From contig NZ_FUWH01000015.1 of assembly GCF_900167075.1 (NCBI RefSeq), forward strand, positions 1-42,843: a DNA stretch of 42,843 nucleotides, in the 5' to 3' direction. The position numbers and the translations under genes were made by a program. The stretch is from Sediminibacterium ginsengisoli. Lineage in GTDB: Bacteria; Bacteroidota; Bacteroidia; Chitinophagales; Chitinophagaceae. Below the pieces are notes generated by a model that worked only from the letters and a program-made list of their open reading frames with translations, had not been told where the DNA came from and did no database searches. Shown in pieces: positions 16,351 to 24,846 of the stretch; position 1 is the first letter of the stretch, and the number at the start of each line of letters is the position of its first letter.

Positions 16351-17697
16351 GTGAAAAAATTACTTCAGACATTTAAGAATATTTGGGCCATAGAAGAACT
16401 GCGCAGCAAGATCATTGTTACGCTTGTTCTTGTATTAACCTACAGATTCGGTACCCATATCGTTTTACCAGGTATCGATCCAAACGGTATCGAAGCGGCG
16501 CAGAAAGCTTCCAGCAACAAAGGCCTGCTCGGTATCTTTGATATGTTTGCCGGCGGCGCCTTCTCACAGGCTTCTATCCTGGCACTCGGTATCATGCCTT
16601 ATATCTCTGCCTCTATCTTCATGCAGCTGATGACCATCCTGGTTCCGCAACTGCAGAAGATCCAGAAAGAAGGCGAGAGCGGTCGTAAAAAGATCAACCA
16701 GTGGACCCGCTATCTCACAGTGATCGTAACTATTTTCCAGGCCGGCGCTTATGTGGCTTACCTGAATAGTCCCGGTTATGCAGAAGCGATCCTGCCAGCC
16801 TATAAACCTTTCTTCTGGTTCTCAACCGTGATCACACTTACTGCAGGAACCCTGTTTGTAATGTGGCTGGGTGAAAGGATCCAGGACAAAGGCCTCGGTA
16901 ACGGTACTTCTATCATCATCATGGTAGGTATCCTTGCACGTCTCCCGCAATCATTGATCCAGGAGTTCGGTGCCAAGAGTGAAAGGGCCGGTGGTGGCTT
17001 ACTGATCTTCCTGGTGGAGATCGCTATCCTGATTTCTATTATCATGGGGCTGATCATCCTGGTACAGGGTGTGAGGAAAATACCTGTAAACTATGCAAAG
17101 CAGATCGTTGGAAACCGCCAGTTCGGTGGTGCCCGCCAGTTCCTGCCTATCAAAGTAAACAGCGCCGGTGTAATGCCGATCATCTTCGCCCAGGCGATCA
17201 TGTTCCTGCCTACACTGGTATCATTCACCAATATCGATTCTGCACAGGGCATTGTTAAGATCTTCAACGATCACAGCAACGCCTGGTACATGATCATTTA
17301 CTCTGTAATGGTGATCGGGTTTACATTCCTTTATACAGCCCTGATCTTTAACCCCAAACAGATCGCAGAAGACCTGAAACGCAACAACGGATTTATTCCG
17401 GGTGTGAAACCAGGTCAGCCTACAGCAGATTACATCGGATCCATCATGGATAAGATCACCCTGCCCGGCGCGATTTTCCTGGCATTTGTAGGTATCCTGC
17501 CCGGCTTTGCACAACGTCTCGGCGTTACACAAGGCTTCAGCACGTTCTTCGGTGGTACATCCCTCCTGATCATGGTAGGTGTAATCCTCGATACACTGCA
17601 GCAGATTGAAACATACCTCCTGATGCGCCAGTACGATGGTCTGATGAAAAGCGGCCGCGTACAGGGCAGACAAACAGTTTCCACAACCACTATTTAA
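16351..17697 (+). CDS. secY: Protein translocase subunit SecY
   Basis: SecY forms the protein-conducting channel of the inner membrane, with SecE and SecG. The 448 residues contain ten hydrophobic helices. Signature regions are visible: FRFGTHIVLPG-like LTYRFGTHIVLPGIDP, GGAFSQASILALGIMPYISA, GLGNGTSIIIM and the C-terminal PGIRPG-like GFIPGVKPGQPTADYI. The frame starts at a GTG (16351, MKKLLQTFKNIW); no nearer ATG gives the conserved N-terminal amphipathic helix. It is the last gene before a strong terminator. Confidence 0.98.
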   Translation: MKKLLQTFKNIWAIEELRSKIIVTLVLVLTYRFGTHIVLPGIDPNGIEAAQKASSNKGLLGIFDMFAGGAFSQASILALGIMPYISASIFMQLMTILVPQLQKIQKEGESGRKKINQWTRYLTVIVTIFQAGAYVAYLNSPGYAEAILPAYKPFFWFSTVITLTAGTLFVMWLGERIQDKGLGNGTSIIIMVGILARLPQSLIQEFGAKSERAGGGLLIFLVEIAILISIIMGLIILVQGVRKIPVNYAKQIVGNRQFGGARQFLPIKVNSAGVMPIIFAQAIMFLPTLVSFTNIDSAQGIVKIFNDHSNAWYMIIYSVMVIGFTFLYTALIFNPKQIAEDLKRNNGFIPGVKPGQPTADYIGSIMDKITLPGAIFLAFVGILPGFAQRLGVTQGFSTFFGGTSLLIMVGVILDTLQQIETYLLMRQYDGLMKSGRVQGRQTVSTTTI

Positions 17698-17722
17698 TGT
17701 GGTAAATAATAGCGAACTTTGC

Positions 17723-17756
17723 AAGCCTGCCAGTAAACACTGGCAGGCTTCTTTTT
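17723..17756 (+). terminator. Terminator after secY, 21 nt before map
   Basis: A perfect 12-bp stem (17723-17734 with 17739-17750, loop AAAC) is followed by CTTTTT. It ends the ribosomal operon. A -7-like GAACTTTG at 17714-17721 lies just before it, so the same hairpin could also form the 5' end of a map transcript. Confidence 0.85.
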
Positions 17757-17777
17757 ATCATGACCAGAAGGACCAAT

Positions 17778-18584
17778 ATGACTATTTACAAAACAGAAGC
17801 AGAAGTGGCGCTGATGAAGGAAGCTGCCACACTGGTAAGTAAAACGCTCACAGAAGTAGCCAAAGTACTGAAGCCGGGAATGACCACCCTGCAGATCGAT
17901 AAAATATGCGCAGAATTTGTGAGAGACAATAAAGCGGTTCCATCTTTTCTGGGTTACCGCGGCTACCCCCACAATGTCTGCACTTCCGTTAACGATGTGG
18001 TGGTGCACGGCTTCCCCAACAACGTGGCATTAAAAGATGGCGATATCGTATCGGTAGATATGGGTGTGATACTGAATGGCTGGCATGGCGATCACGCTTA
18101 TACATTCATACTCGGGGAAACAAGCGAAGATGTATTGCAGCTGGTTCGGGTAACCAAGGAATCGCTGTATAAAGGCATCGAAAAAGCCATCGTCAACAAC
18201 AGGGTAGGAGATATCTCTAATGCCATACAGGAGCATACTGAGCGAAAATATGGTTATGGCGTAGTGCGTGAACTTGTTGGCCATGGCCTCGGAAGAAACC
18301 TGCACGAAGACCCACAGGTACCCAATTACGGGAAGAAAGGAAATGGCCCTAAAATGAAAGAAAACCTTGTCTTGGCTATCGAACCGATGATCAATATGGG
18401 AACACGTGATGTGTTTATTGCAGAAGATGGCTGGACCGTGAAAACACGTGATGGAAAACCTTCTGTTCACTTCGAACATGACGTATGTATCAAAAGAAAT
18501 AAAGCATTGATCCTTTCCGATTACAGTATTATCGAAGCAGCAGAAAAAGCAAACAATAACCTGAACACTTCTTATTATCAATAA
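17778..18584 (+). CDS. map: Type I methionine aminopeptidase
   Basis: MetAP removes the initiator methionine from new proteins. From the ATG at 17778 (MTIYKTEAEVALMKEAATLV) the protein has 268 residues. All five metal ligands can be placed: Asp94 and Asp105 (SVDMG, GDHAYTF), His169 (VGHGLGRNLHEDP), Glu202 (AIEPMINMG) and Glu233 (VHFEHDV). His77 (VVVHGFP) is the usual substrate-binding residue. An upstream ATG at 17760 adds a non-conserved MTRRTN and sits almost on the terminator, so it is less likely. In many Bacteroidota the next gene is infA; here it is absent. Confidence 0.97.
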   Translation: MTIYKTEAEVALMKEAATLVSKTLTEVAKVLKPGMTTLQIDKICAEFVRDNKAVPSFLGYRGYPHNVCTSVNDVVVHGFPNNVALKDGDIVSVDMGVILNGWHGDHAYTFILGETSEDVLQLVRVTKESLYKGIEKAIVNNRVGDISNAIQEHTERKYGYGVVRELVGHGLGRNLHEDPQVPNYGKKGNGPKMKENLVLAIEPMINMGTRDVFIAEDGWTVKTRDGKPSVHFEHDVCIKRNKALILSDYSIIEAAEKANNNLNTSYYQ

Positions 18585-18683
18585 CTGAATCAGAAAAATA
18601 CAGATCTTCTGTAACGCTTATCTTTAAAGAGTTTCAGCGGATTCTATTTTCGTCTTACAAGAATATTACGATCAACTTTCTTT

Positions 18684-18728
18684 AAAATGCTTCATGCAAC
18701 AGGCAGCGTTGTATGAAGCATTTTTTTT
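18684..18728 (+). terminator. Very strong terminator after map
   Basis: A 17-bp stem (18684-18700 with 18708-18724, one G-U pair, 7-nt loop) runs into eight T. It isolates the translation genes from the downstream SusC/SusD operon. Confidence 0.93.
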
Positions 18729-18760
18729 GCTGCACATATAACAGTCACGCAGTATTATTT

Positions 18761-19038
18761 TTTGTGAACGACAGTTTGAGGAATTTATTTTTCACATCAA
18801 GAATGCATCGTTTCATAATGGATAAAAAAGCGAAAAAAAGCGGTAAAGCGGGATAGCTGGCTTTTAAAAATTCAACAATGTTGCAAAAGCGGCTTTTGGA
18901 GAGAGATTATAAAAAAAAATATTTCTATTGAAACCCTTGCAAATGCTGACTTCTAAGAATACGATAAGAAAAAGTTAAATAATGATTAACTTTTTTCTTA
19001 CTTTCCAACCTCATTTTTAAACCAACCAACTAGCGCTT
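18761..19038 (+). promoter_or_regulatory. Long A/T-rich leader and candidate promoter of the susCD operon
   Basis: TTTG (18761-18764) and TATTTTTC (18786-18793), 21 nt apart, nearly match the Bacteroidota promoter and would give a leader of about 240 nt. Near its end lies AAAAAGTTAA/TTAACTTTTT (18969-18978 with 18986-18995), a perfect 10-bp dyad that could be an operator or an RNA hairpin. No known riboswitch was recognised. The 18585-18683 segment before the terminator shows nothing further. Confidence 0.4.
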
Positions 19039-22000
19039 ATGAGAAGAATTTTGCTCTTCCTATGCATCTCTCTTTTGGCTATAGGCCAGCTGGATGCACA
19101 GACTAGAACGGTGACCGGCAAGGTTACCGACGACAAGGGGACACCGTTAAGTGGTGTATCCGTTACTGAATTGGGTACTGACCGTAAAGTGTTAAGTACA
19201 ACAGTAACAAATGAAACCGGAACTTTCTCTGTAAAGGTTTCCAACAACACCCGTGGGATACAGATTGCTTCTGTAGGGTTTGTTGAACAATTCTTTCCAC
19301 TCGGAGGAATCAGGAACAATTCGCTTGATGTTAGACTGACTGCCAGCGTAGACAATCTCGCTGACGTAGTAGTTACAACAGCGGGTGGTTTAAAAACACG
19401 TAAAAAGGATATCGGTACTGCATCTACGCAGGTAAGCGCGGCTACTCTTACAGCTGCTAAACCTGTGAACGTTGCTGCTGGTCTGGCTGGTAAAGTTGCC
19501 GGTCTGACTGTTAGCGCAACAAGCAGTGGCGTTAACCCTAACTTCCGTGTGATCCTGCGTGGTCAGCGTTCACTGACCGGTAACAACCAGGCTCTGATCG
19601 TTCTGGATAACGTAATCGTTCCGAACGATGTACTGGGTAACCTGAACCCTGAAGACGTAGAAGACATCGTTGTACTGAATGGTGCAAGCGGTGCGGCTCT
19701 TTATGGTTCAGATGCATCTAACGGTGCCCTTCTGATCACCACCAAAAAAGGTTCAAAAAGCAAAGTAGCGGTTAAGGTCGCAAACACATTGACTATTGAG
19801 CAGGTGGCTTTTTATCCTAAATTACAGAACAGGTTCGGTTCTGGTTCTACTGCAGATATCCGCGTATATACTCCGGATGAAAACCAGCAGTACGGACCTG
19901 AGTTCGATGGTATCGTAAGACCTATCGGTCAGCCGCTGGCAGATGGTACTATCCAGATGGTTCCTTATTCTCCGACCGATGGTAAAAAGAACTTCTGGCA
20001 GCTTGGTCTGAACAACCAGACAGATCTGTCTATCTCCGGTGGTGATGAAAGAGGTACAAACTTCCTGTCTGTACAGTATGTAGACGGAGTAGGTACTACG
20101 CCAAAAGATAAATACAACAGGACTACAGTAAGGTATAACGGTACCCGTCAGTTCACCAGGACTTTAACCCTGAACATGAACTCAAGCTATGCGCAGAACA
20201 GGTACGATATCACCAGCCAGACTTCAAATATCTATGGTTACCTGATGCAGACTCCTGCCCAGATCGATGTTACCCAATACAAAGACTGGAAAACAAACAA
20301 ATATGCAGATCCTAGCGGTTACTACAACCCGTTCTATGAGAACCCTTATTTCCTGCTCGACAATTATCGTCAGGGCACAAGGAATGACTACTTCACAGCG
20401 AACGGAGAACTGAAATTTGCTCCGCTGAGCTGGGTAGACTTCACTTACCGTTTGGGTATCAGCACACGTAACGTATCAAGCAAAACGTACAGCGATATCT
20501 TCAGGTATTCTGATTTTGCCAAAGCAACTACACACGGTTCTTACAAAAAGACTGATAAAGTGGGTGGTGTAACTGATGCGTCTTCTTACACAACCCGTCT
20601 GACTTCTGAGTTCCAGGCTTCTTTCAGAAAGAAGATCCAGGATTTCAACCTGCGTCTCGTAACTGCCGCTACTTTAAGGCAGGATCAGTCTAAATCACTG
20701 TCTGCTTCTGTAAGCGGTCTGGTAGTTCCGGGTCTGTTCAACCTGAGCAATACCCTGAATAACCCAACTGCGGATGAAAGCAATTTCAAAGCGCGCCAGC
20801 TGGGTGCTTACTATGACCTGAACATTGGTTACAAGGGCTTCCTGAATATCCACACTACAGGTCGTAATGACTGGGTTTCTACACTCGCTCCTGAAAACCG
20901 TTCATTCTTCTATCCTTCAGTTGACGTAGCGTTCACTCCAATGGATGCGATCCCTGCGCTGAAAGAAATGAAGGCGCTGAACTCCCTGAAGATCCGCGCA
21001 AGCTGGTCTAAAGTAGGTCAGGTGAACCTGACAGGTACTTTCGGTGCTTATGCACTTGATCCTACCTTCGGTCAGGCAGCTGGTTTCCCTTACCCTATCG
21101 GCGGTGGTTTCACTGTGGGTAACAGGATTGTATCTAACAACCTGAAACCTGAGATGACCAAGCAGTGGGAAGTTGGTGCTGATTTCGGTTTATTCAAAAA
21201 CCGTATCACCGGTGCCATCACTTACTACAGCAACAAAACAACTGATCAGACTGTATCTACCAGCGTATCTTCAGCAACTGGTTACACTACCTACCTGCTG
21301 AATGCTGCTGCAACATCTGGTTCTGGTCTTGAGTTTACTGCAAGCACTGTTCCTTTACGTACGAAAGACTGGGAACTGACTGTTGGTGGTAACTACTCAT
21401 ATGTTATCAAAAGCAACGTAGATGCGATCACCAGCGACGTTAAGAACCTGAGCCTGGGTAGCATTTCTTACGCTGTTGTAGGTCAGCCTTTCCCTGTACT
21501 CCTGGGTACTGCTTACAAGAAAGATCCTCTTGGCAGGGTAATCGTTGATCCTATCACCGGATATCCTTCACGTTCTGATACCAACTCTGTACTCGGAAGT
21601 GCTGTGCCTAAGCACACACTGGCTCTGAACATCAGCCTGCGTTACAAAAACTTCCGTTTCAGCGCACTGGGTGAATACCGTGGTGGTTACCAGACTTACA
21701 TGCCTAGCACTACTGCCTTCGACTTTTCTGGTGGTGGTCAGAACACAGTTGCCTTCAACCGTGAAAGGTTTGTATTCCCTAACTCAGTTATTCCTGATCC
21801 GAATAAACCAGGTGAGTACCTGCCAAACAACAATATCACAGTTAGAGATGGTGGTTACAACTTCTGGGCACAGTCTGTACGTACAGGTGTGAATGAGAAC
21901 TATGTAATTTCAGGTGCTTTCTGGAAAATCCGTGAGATCACGTTATCTTATGATGTACCTCAGAGCGCGCTGCAGCGTGTTAAATTCATCAAGAACTTAA

Positions 22001-22170
22001 CTATCAGTGCACAGGCGCGTAACGTATTCATGTTCTTCCCTAAAACGAACATGTATACCGATCCTGAGTTCAGCGATAACGGAAGCACAAGTAATGGTGT
22101 GGGTGTAGCAGGTATTTCAAATGCACCGCCTTCACGTTACTATGGCGCATCTATCTCAATCACTTTTTAA
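19039..22170 (+). CDS. SusC/RagA-family TonB-dependent outer-membrane transporter
   Basis: This 1043-residue protein should import oligomeric nutrients across the outer membrane, using TonB energy and its SusD partner. Residues 1-20 are a signal peptide (ending QLDAQ). Residues ~22-105 are the carboxypeptidase-regulatory-like domain (VTGKVTDDKGTPLSGVSV). Residues ~115-235 are the plug, with RVILRGQRSLTGNNQALIVL and DVEDIVVLNGASGAALYGSD. The rest is the beta-barrel, ending YYGASISITF. No N-terminal extension for anti-sigma signalling is present. Codon use (mostly GGT, CGT, CTG, AAC) resembles the ribosomal genes, suggesting very high expression. The substrate cannot be read from the sequence. 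Confidence 0.93.
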   Translation: MRRILLFLCISLLAIGQLDAQTRTVTGKVTDDKGTPLSGVSVTELGTDRKVLSTTVTNETGTFSVKVSNNTRGIQIASVGFVEQFFPLGGIRNNSLDVRLTASVDNLADVVVTTAGGLKTRKKDIGTASTQVSAATLTAAKPVNVAAGLAGKVAGLTVSATSSGVNPNFRVILRGQRSLTGNNQALIVLDNVIVPNDVLGNLNPEDVEDIVVLNGASGAALYGSDASNGALLITTKKGSKSKVAVKVANTLTIEQVAFYPKLQNRFGSGSTADIRVYTPDENQQYGPEFDGIVRPIGQPLADGTIQMVPYSPTDGKKNFWQLGLNNQTDLSISGGDERGTNFLSVQYVDGVGTTPKDKYNRTTVRYNGTRQFTRTLTLNMNSSYAQNRYDITSQTSNIYGYLMQTPAQIDVTQYKDWKTNKYADPSGYYNPFYENPYFLLDNYRQGTRNDYFTANGELKFAPLSWVDFTYRLGISTRNVSSKTYSDIFRYSDFAKATTHGSYKKTDKVGGVTDASSYTTRLTSEFQASFRKKIQDFNLRLVTAATLRQDQSKSLSASVSGLVVPGLFNLSNTLNNPTADESNFKARQLGAYYDLNIGYKGFLNIHTTGRNDWVSTLAPENRSFFYPSVDVAFTPMDAIPALKEMKALNSLKIRASWSKVGQVNLTGTFGAYALDPTFGQAAGFPYPIGGGFTVGNRIVSNNLKPEMTKQWEVGADFGLFKNRITGAITYYSNKTTDQTVSTSVSSATGYTTYLLNAAATSGSGLEFTASTVPLRTKDWELTVGGNYSYVIKSNVDAITSDVKNLSLGSISYAVVGQPFPVLLGTAYKKDPLGRVIVDPITGYPSRSDTNSVLGSAVPKHTLALNISLRYKNFRFSALGEYRGGYQTYMPSTTAFDFSGGGQNTVAFNRERFVFPNSVIPDPNKPGEYLPNNNITVRDGGYNFWAQSVRTGVNENYVISGAFWKIREITLSYDVPQSALQRVKFIKNLTISAQARNVFMFFPKTNMYTDPEFSDNGSTSNGVGVAGISNAPPSRYYGASISITF

Positions 22171-22182
22171 ACAAGTATCGCA

Positions 22183-23775
22183 ATGAAAAAAACACTATAT
22201 CTGTTATCAGGCATTGTAGTCCTTTTAACTACATCGTGTAAAAAATATCTGGATATTAACCAGAACCCGAATACTGCAACATCTGCAACGCCGGAGCTGA
22301 TCCTGCCGCAGGCACTGGTTGCTACAGCCAGTAACCTTGCAGGTAACTTTAACTCATACGGTGCTGCGCTGGTAGGTTACAACGCCAATGGCGGTGGTTA
22401 CAGCGGTTTCGGTACCTATGTTACTTACGATTTCACCACAGGTAGCTACACTGGTTTATGGTCAAGTACTTATGACAATATCCAGGATTACAGCTATATC
22501 GTGAAAAGTACCAACGGTCAGGATAGATATGCATACTTCAATGCGATCGGAAGGATCATGATGGCGCATAACTACCAATTGCTGGTAGATGCGTACAACA
22601 ACGTTCCTTACAGCGATGCATTGGGTGGCGCTTCTGCCATCAGCCCTAAATACGATCAGGGTACTGCGATCTATAAATCGATCGCTGAGCAGCTCGATAC
22701 TGCTATCATACTGATCAACAAAGGCCTGGCTAATCCTCAGACTACAATTGCGCTGACTACTGCAGCTGATCCGCTGTTCACACAGGTAGCTCCGCCGAAC
22801 ATGGTTCTCTGGAAACAATATGCGAACACCCTGAAACTGCGTATCATGTTACGCGCAGGCAGCAAGGTAACCTTCACCAACACTACTTTCAGTGCAGATG
22901 GTTTCCTGACTCAGGATGCAATCGTAAACCCTGGTTACTCTAAAAACTCCGGTAAGCAGAACCCAGCCTGGGATACCTGGGCTTACAGCTACACAGGTAG
23001 TGCTTCTGGATCTGCGGGTCTGTCTCGTCTGCCATCAACTTTCGCACTTACTTTCTACGATGGTACCAAGCTGAATGACCCAAGACGTGGTTCTGTAGTG
23101 TACAAGGCATTCCCTAATACACCAACCAATCAGTTAGGTAACGAAACTAACCCTAAACCACCAAATGCTGCAAGCCCAAGTCCTTGGTACAAAGGAACAA
23201 GTGCTACTGCATTTGACAAGATCGGTATCTTCAAAGGTTTCGATATGGGTCAGCCGATCATGCTCGCTGCGGAAAGCTATTTCCTGCAGGCTGAAGCAAT
23301 CGTTCGCGGCCTGATCACCGGCGATGCTAAAACCGCTTTCAACAAGGGTATCGATGCTTCATTCAACTACCTGTACCTGGATAACACAGGAAAACTGGCT
23401 ACCACCGGTTACCTGGCACCTGCTACAGATGCAGCTGCATACCGTACAGCTAACGCTGGTAATTACCTGGCAGACTTTGATGCAGCTAATACCAACGATA
23501 AAAAGATAGAAGCGATTATCACTCAGAAATACATCGCGCTGAACATGATCCTCTCTCACGAGCCATGGAACGAGTACCGCAGAACAGGTTATCCTGCGAT
23601 CACTCCGGGTTCTACTGATCCGACCAAATCTTTTGCGTCTGTTCAGTCTATTTCAACCCGTCCGGACAGGTTACCTACACGTATCCCTTATCCGAGCTCT
23701 GAGTTCTCAACAAACAGCGCGAATGTTCCAAAAGATGTAGACAAGTTCTCTTCTCTGATCTTCTGGGCTAAATAA
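22183..23775 (+). CDS. SusD/RagB-like outer-membrane lipoprotein
   Basis: This is the surface lid that captures ligand for the SusC-like channel. It has 530 residues with a lipoprotein signal peptide and lipidation Cys19 (LLTTSC KKYLDINQNPN). The start is typical of the SusD-like family often listed as SusD-like_2 (ELILPQALVATASNLAGNFN). The middle is TPR-like (ESYFLQAEAIVRG), and the C-terminal region includes KIEAIITQKYIALNMI, then EPWNEYRRTGYP and RLPTRIPYP. It starts 12 nt after susC. No glycosidase or peptidase follows, so carbohydrate versus peptide substrate is open. Confidence 0.92.
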   Translation: MKKTLYLLSGIVVLLTTSCKKYLDINQNPNTATSATPELILPQALVATASNLAGNFNSYGAALVGYNANGGGYSGFGTYVTYDFTTGSYTGLWSSTYDNIQDYSYIVKSTNGQDRYAYFNAIGRIMMAHNYQLLVDAYNNVPYSDALGGASAISPKYDQGTAIYKSIAEQLDTAIILINKGLANPQTTIALTTAADPLFTQVAPPNMVLWKQYANTLKLRIMLRAGSKVTFTNTTFSADGFLTQDAIVNPGYSKNSGKQNPAWDTWAYSYTGSASGSAGLSRLPSTFALTFYDGTKLNDPRRGSVVYKAFPNTPTNQLGNETNPKPPNAASPSPWYKGTSATAFDKIGIFKGFDMGQPIMLAAESYFLQAEAIVRGLITGDAKTAFNKGIDASFNYLYLDNTGKLATTGYLAPATDAAAYRTANAGNYLADFDAANTNDKKIEAIITQKYIALNMILSHEPWNEYRRTGYPAITPGSTDPTKSFASVQSISTRPDRLPTRIPYPSSEFSTNSANVPKDVDKFSSLIFWAK

Positions 23776-23800
23776 TTAACTGATCTAAAAAAATTGAATA

Positions 23801-24760
23801 ATGAAATTATTTGGAAAATTAGTAGCCGTTTGCGCAGTGGCTTCCGGGTTAACGGGTTGCCTGAAAGATTCATCTCTGATGGATCCTTCCAAGACGCACA
23901 ACGTCATCGAATTTGCTAATACAGCGGGTATCGCTACCTCTGTTGTTGGTAATATCTATCCGTTGTACAACATCAACATCCTGATGCAACCAACAGGTAC
24001 TTACAACGCTATCGTGAGCTATTCCGGTGCTGACAATGCGCCTGAAGATATCACTGTTGAAGTGGCTGTTGCTGACCAGGCTGTGATCGACAAGTACAAC
24101 TCGCAGAACACCAAAACCTTCACTATGCTGCCATCTACCATGTTCAGCATTCCTGCTACCAAAGTGGTAATTCCTAAAGGTAGAAGGCAGGTGAACTTAC
24201 CGATCACACTGACCAACACCGATCAGCTGTGGGGTAAAACCTATGTTCTGCCGCTTACCATCAAATCCGCTTCTATGGGCGTGATCAGTGGTAACTTCAA
24301 CACCATTATCTATGCATTGAACGGTATCAACAGGCTCGATGGTACTTATACCCTGAAATTCAGGTTCGGTACCAACGACAGGGGCTATGATGTAAACACC
24401 ACCACCTGGTACTATAGTGATGTTCAGCTGGTAACAGCTTCAACTACCACTTCTACCATGCGTAACCTGAACGCGGGTACCAGCGTAACTGCTGCCGTAC
24501 ACGCTGCGGTTACAACTGCTGGTCTGCCTTCAAGCATCGCAGCGCTGGTTCCATTGCTGACCTATGATCTGTCTACCAACAAGATCACTAACATCAGCAA
24601 CAATACAGCCGGTGCCAAAACTGTAGTACCTAACCCTGCAGTTACTGATAACCGTGTAGATCCTGCAACTGGTAATGTTTACGCTTCTTTCATCCTGAAA
24701 GAATCCGGAAGAACTGATATGATCATCAACGATACGCTGATGTACAAATCACCACGATAG
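23801..24760 (+). CDS. DUF1735-like surface lipoprotein of the susCD operon
   Basis: The protein has 319 residues with a lipobox and Cys20 (SGLTGC). Residues ~35-170 match the DUF1735-type beta-sandwich found next to SusD: a typical DITVEVAVADQAVIDKYN, the PxTMFSIPATKVVIPKGRRQ segment, and VNLPITLTNTDQL. The C-terminal half (SFILKESGRTDMIINDTLMY) is probably a second beta domain. Partners of this type are usually surface glycan- or ligand-binding proteins, but binding here is inference. It is the last gene of the operon, before a strong terminator. Confidence 0.8.
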   Translation: MKLFGKLVAVCAVASGLTGCLKDSSLMDPSKTHNVIEFANTAGIATSVVGNIYPLYNINILMQPTGTYNAIVSYSGADNAPEDITVEVAVADQAVIDKYNSQNTKTFTMLPSTMFSIPATKVVIPKGRRQVNLPITLTNTDQLWGKTYVLPLTIKSASMGVISGNFNTIIYALNGINRLDGTYTLKFRFGTNDRGYDVNTTTWYYSDVQLVTASTTTSTMRNLNAGTSVTAAVHAAVTTAGLPSSIAALVPLLTYDLSTNKITNISNNTAGAKTVVPNPAVTDNRVDPATGNVYASFILKESGRTDMIINDTLMYKSPR

Positions 24761-24780
24761 TCAGTATCTCTTTCATACTT

Positions 24781-24816
24781 CGAAAAGCTCCCTTTCAGGG
24801 GGCTTTTCGTTTTTTT
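24781..24816 (+). terminator. Terminator of the susCD operon
   Basis: A 13-bp stem (24781-24793 with 24797-24809, one G-U pair, TTC loop) is followed by seven T. Confidence 0.9.
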
Positions 24817-24846
24817 ACGATCTTTGTTCCCATCAAAACCGTGCTT

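Noticed and set aside
18729..19038. Riboswitch upstream of susC
   Set aside because: No conserved aptamer core (for example cobalamin, TPP or SAM) could be recognised; only a promoter-like pair and a dyad remain.
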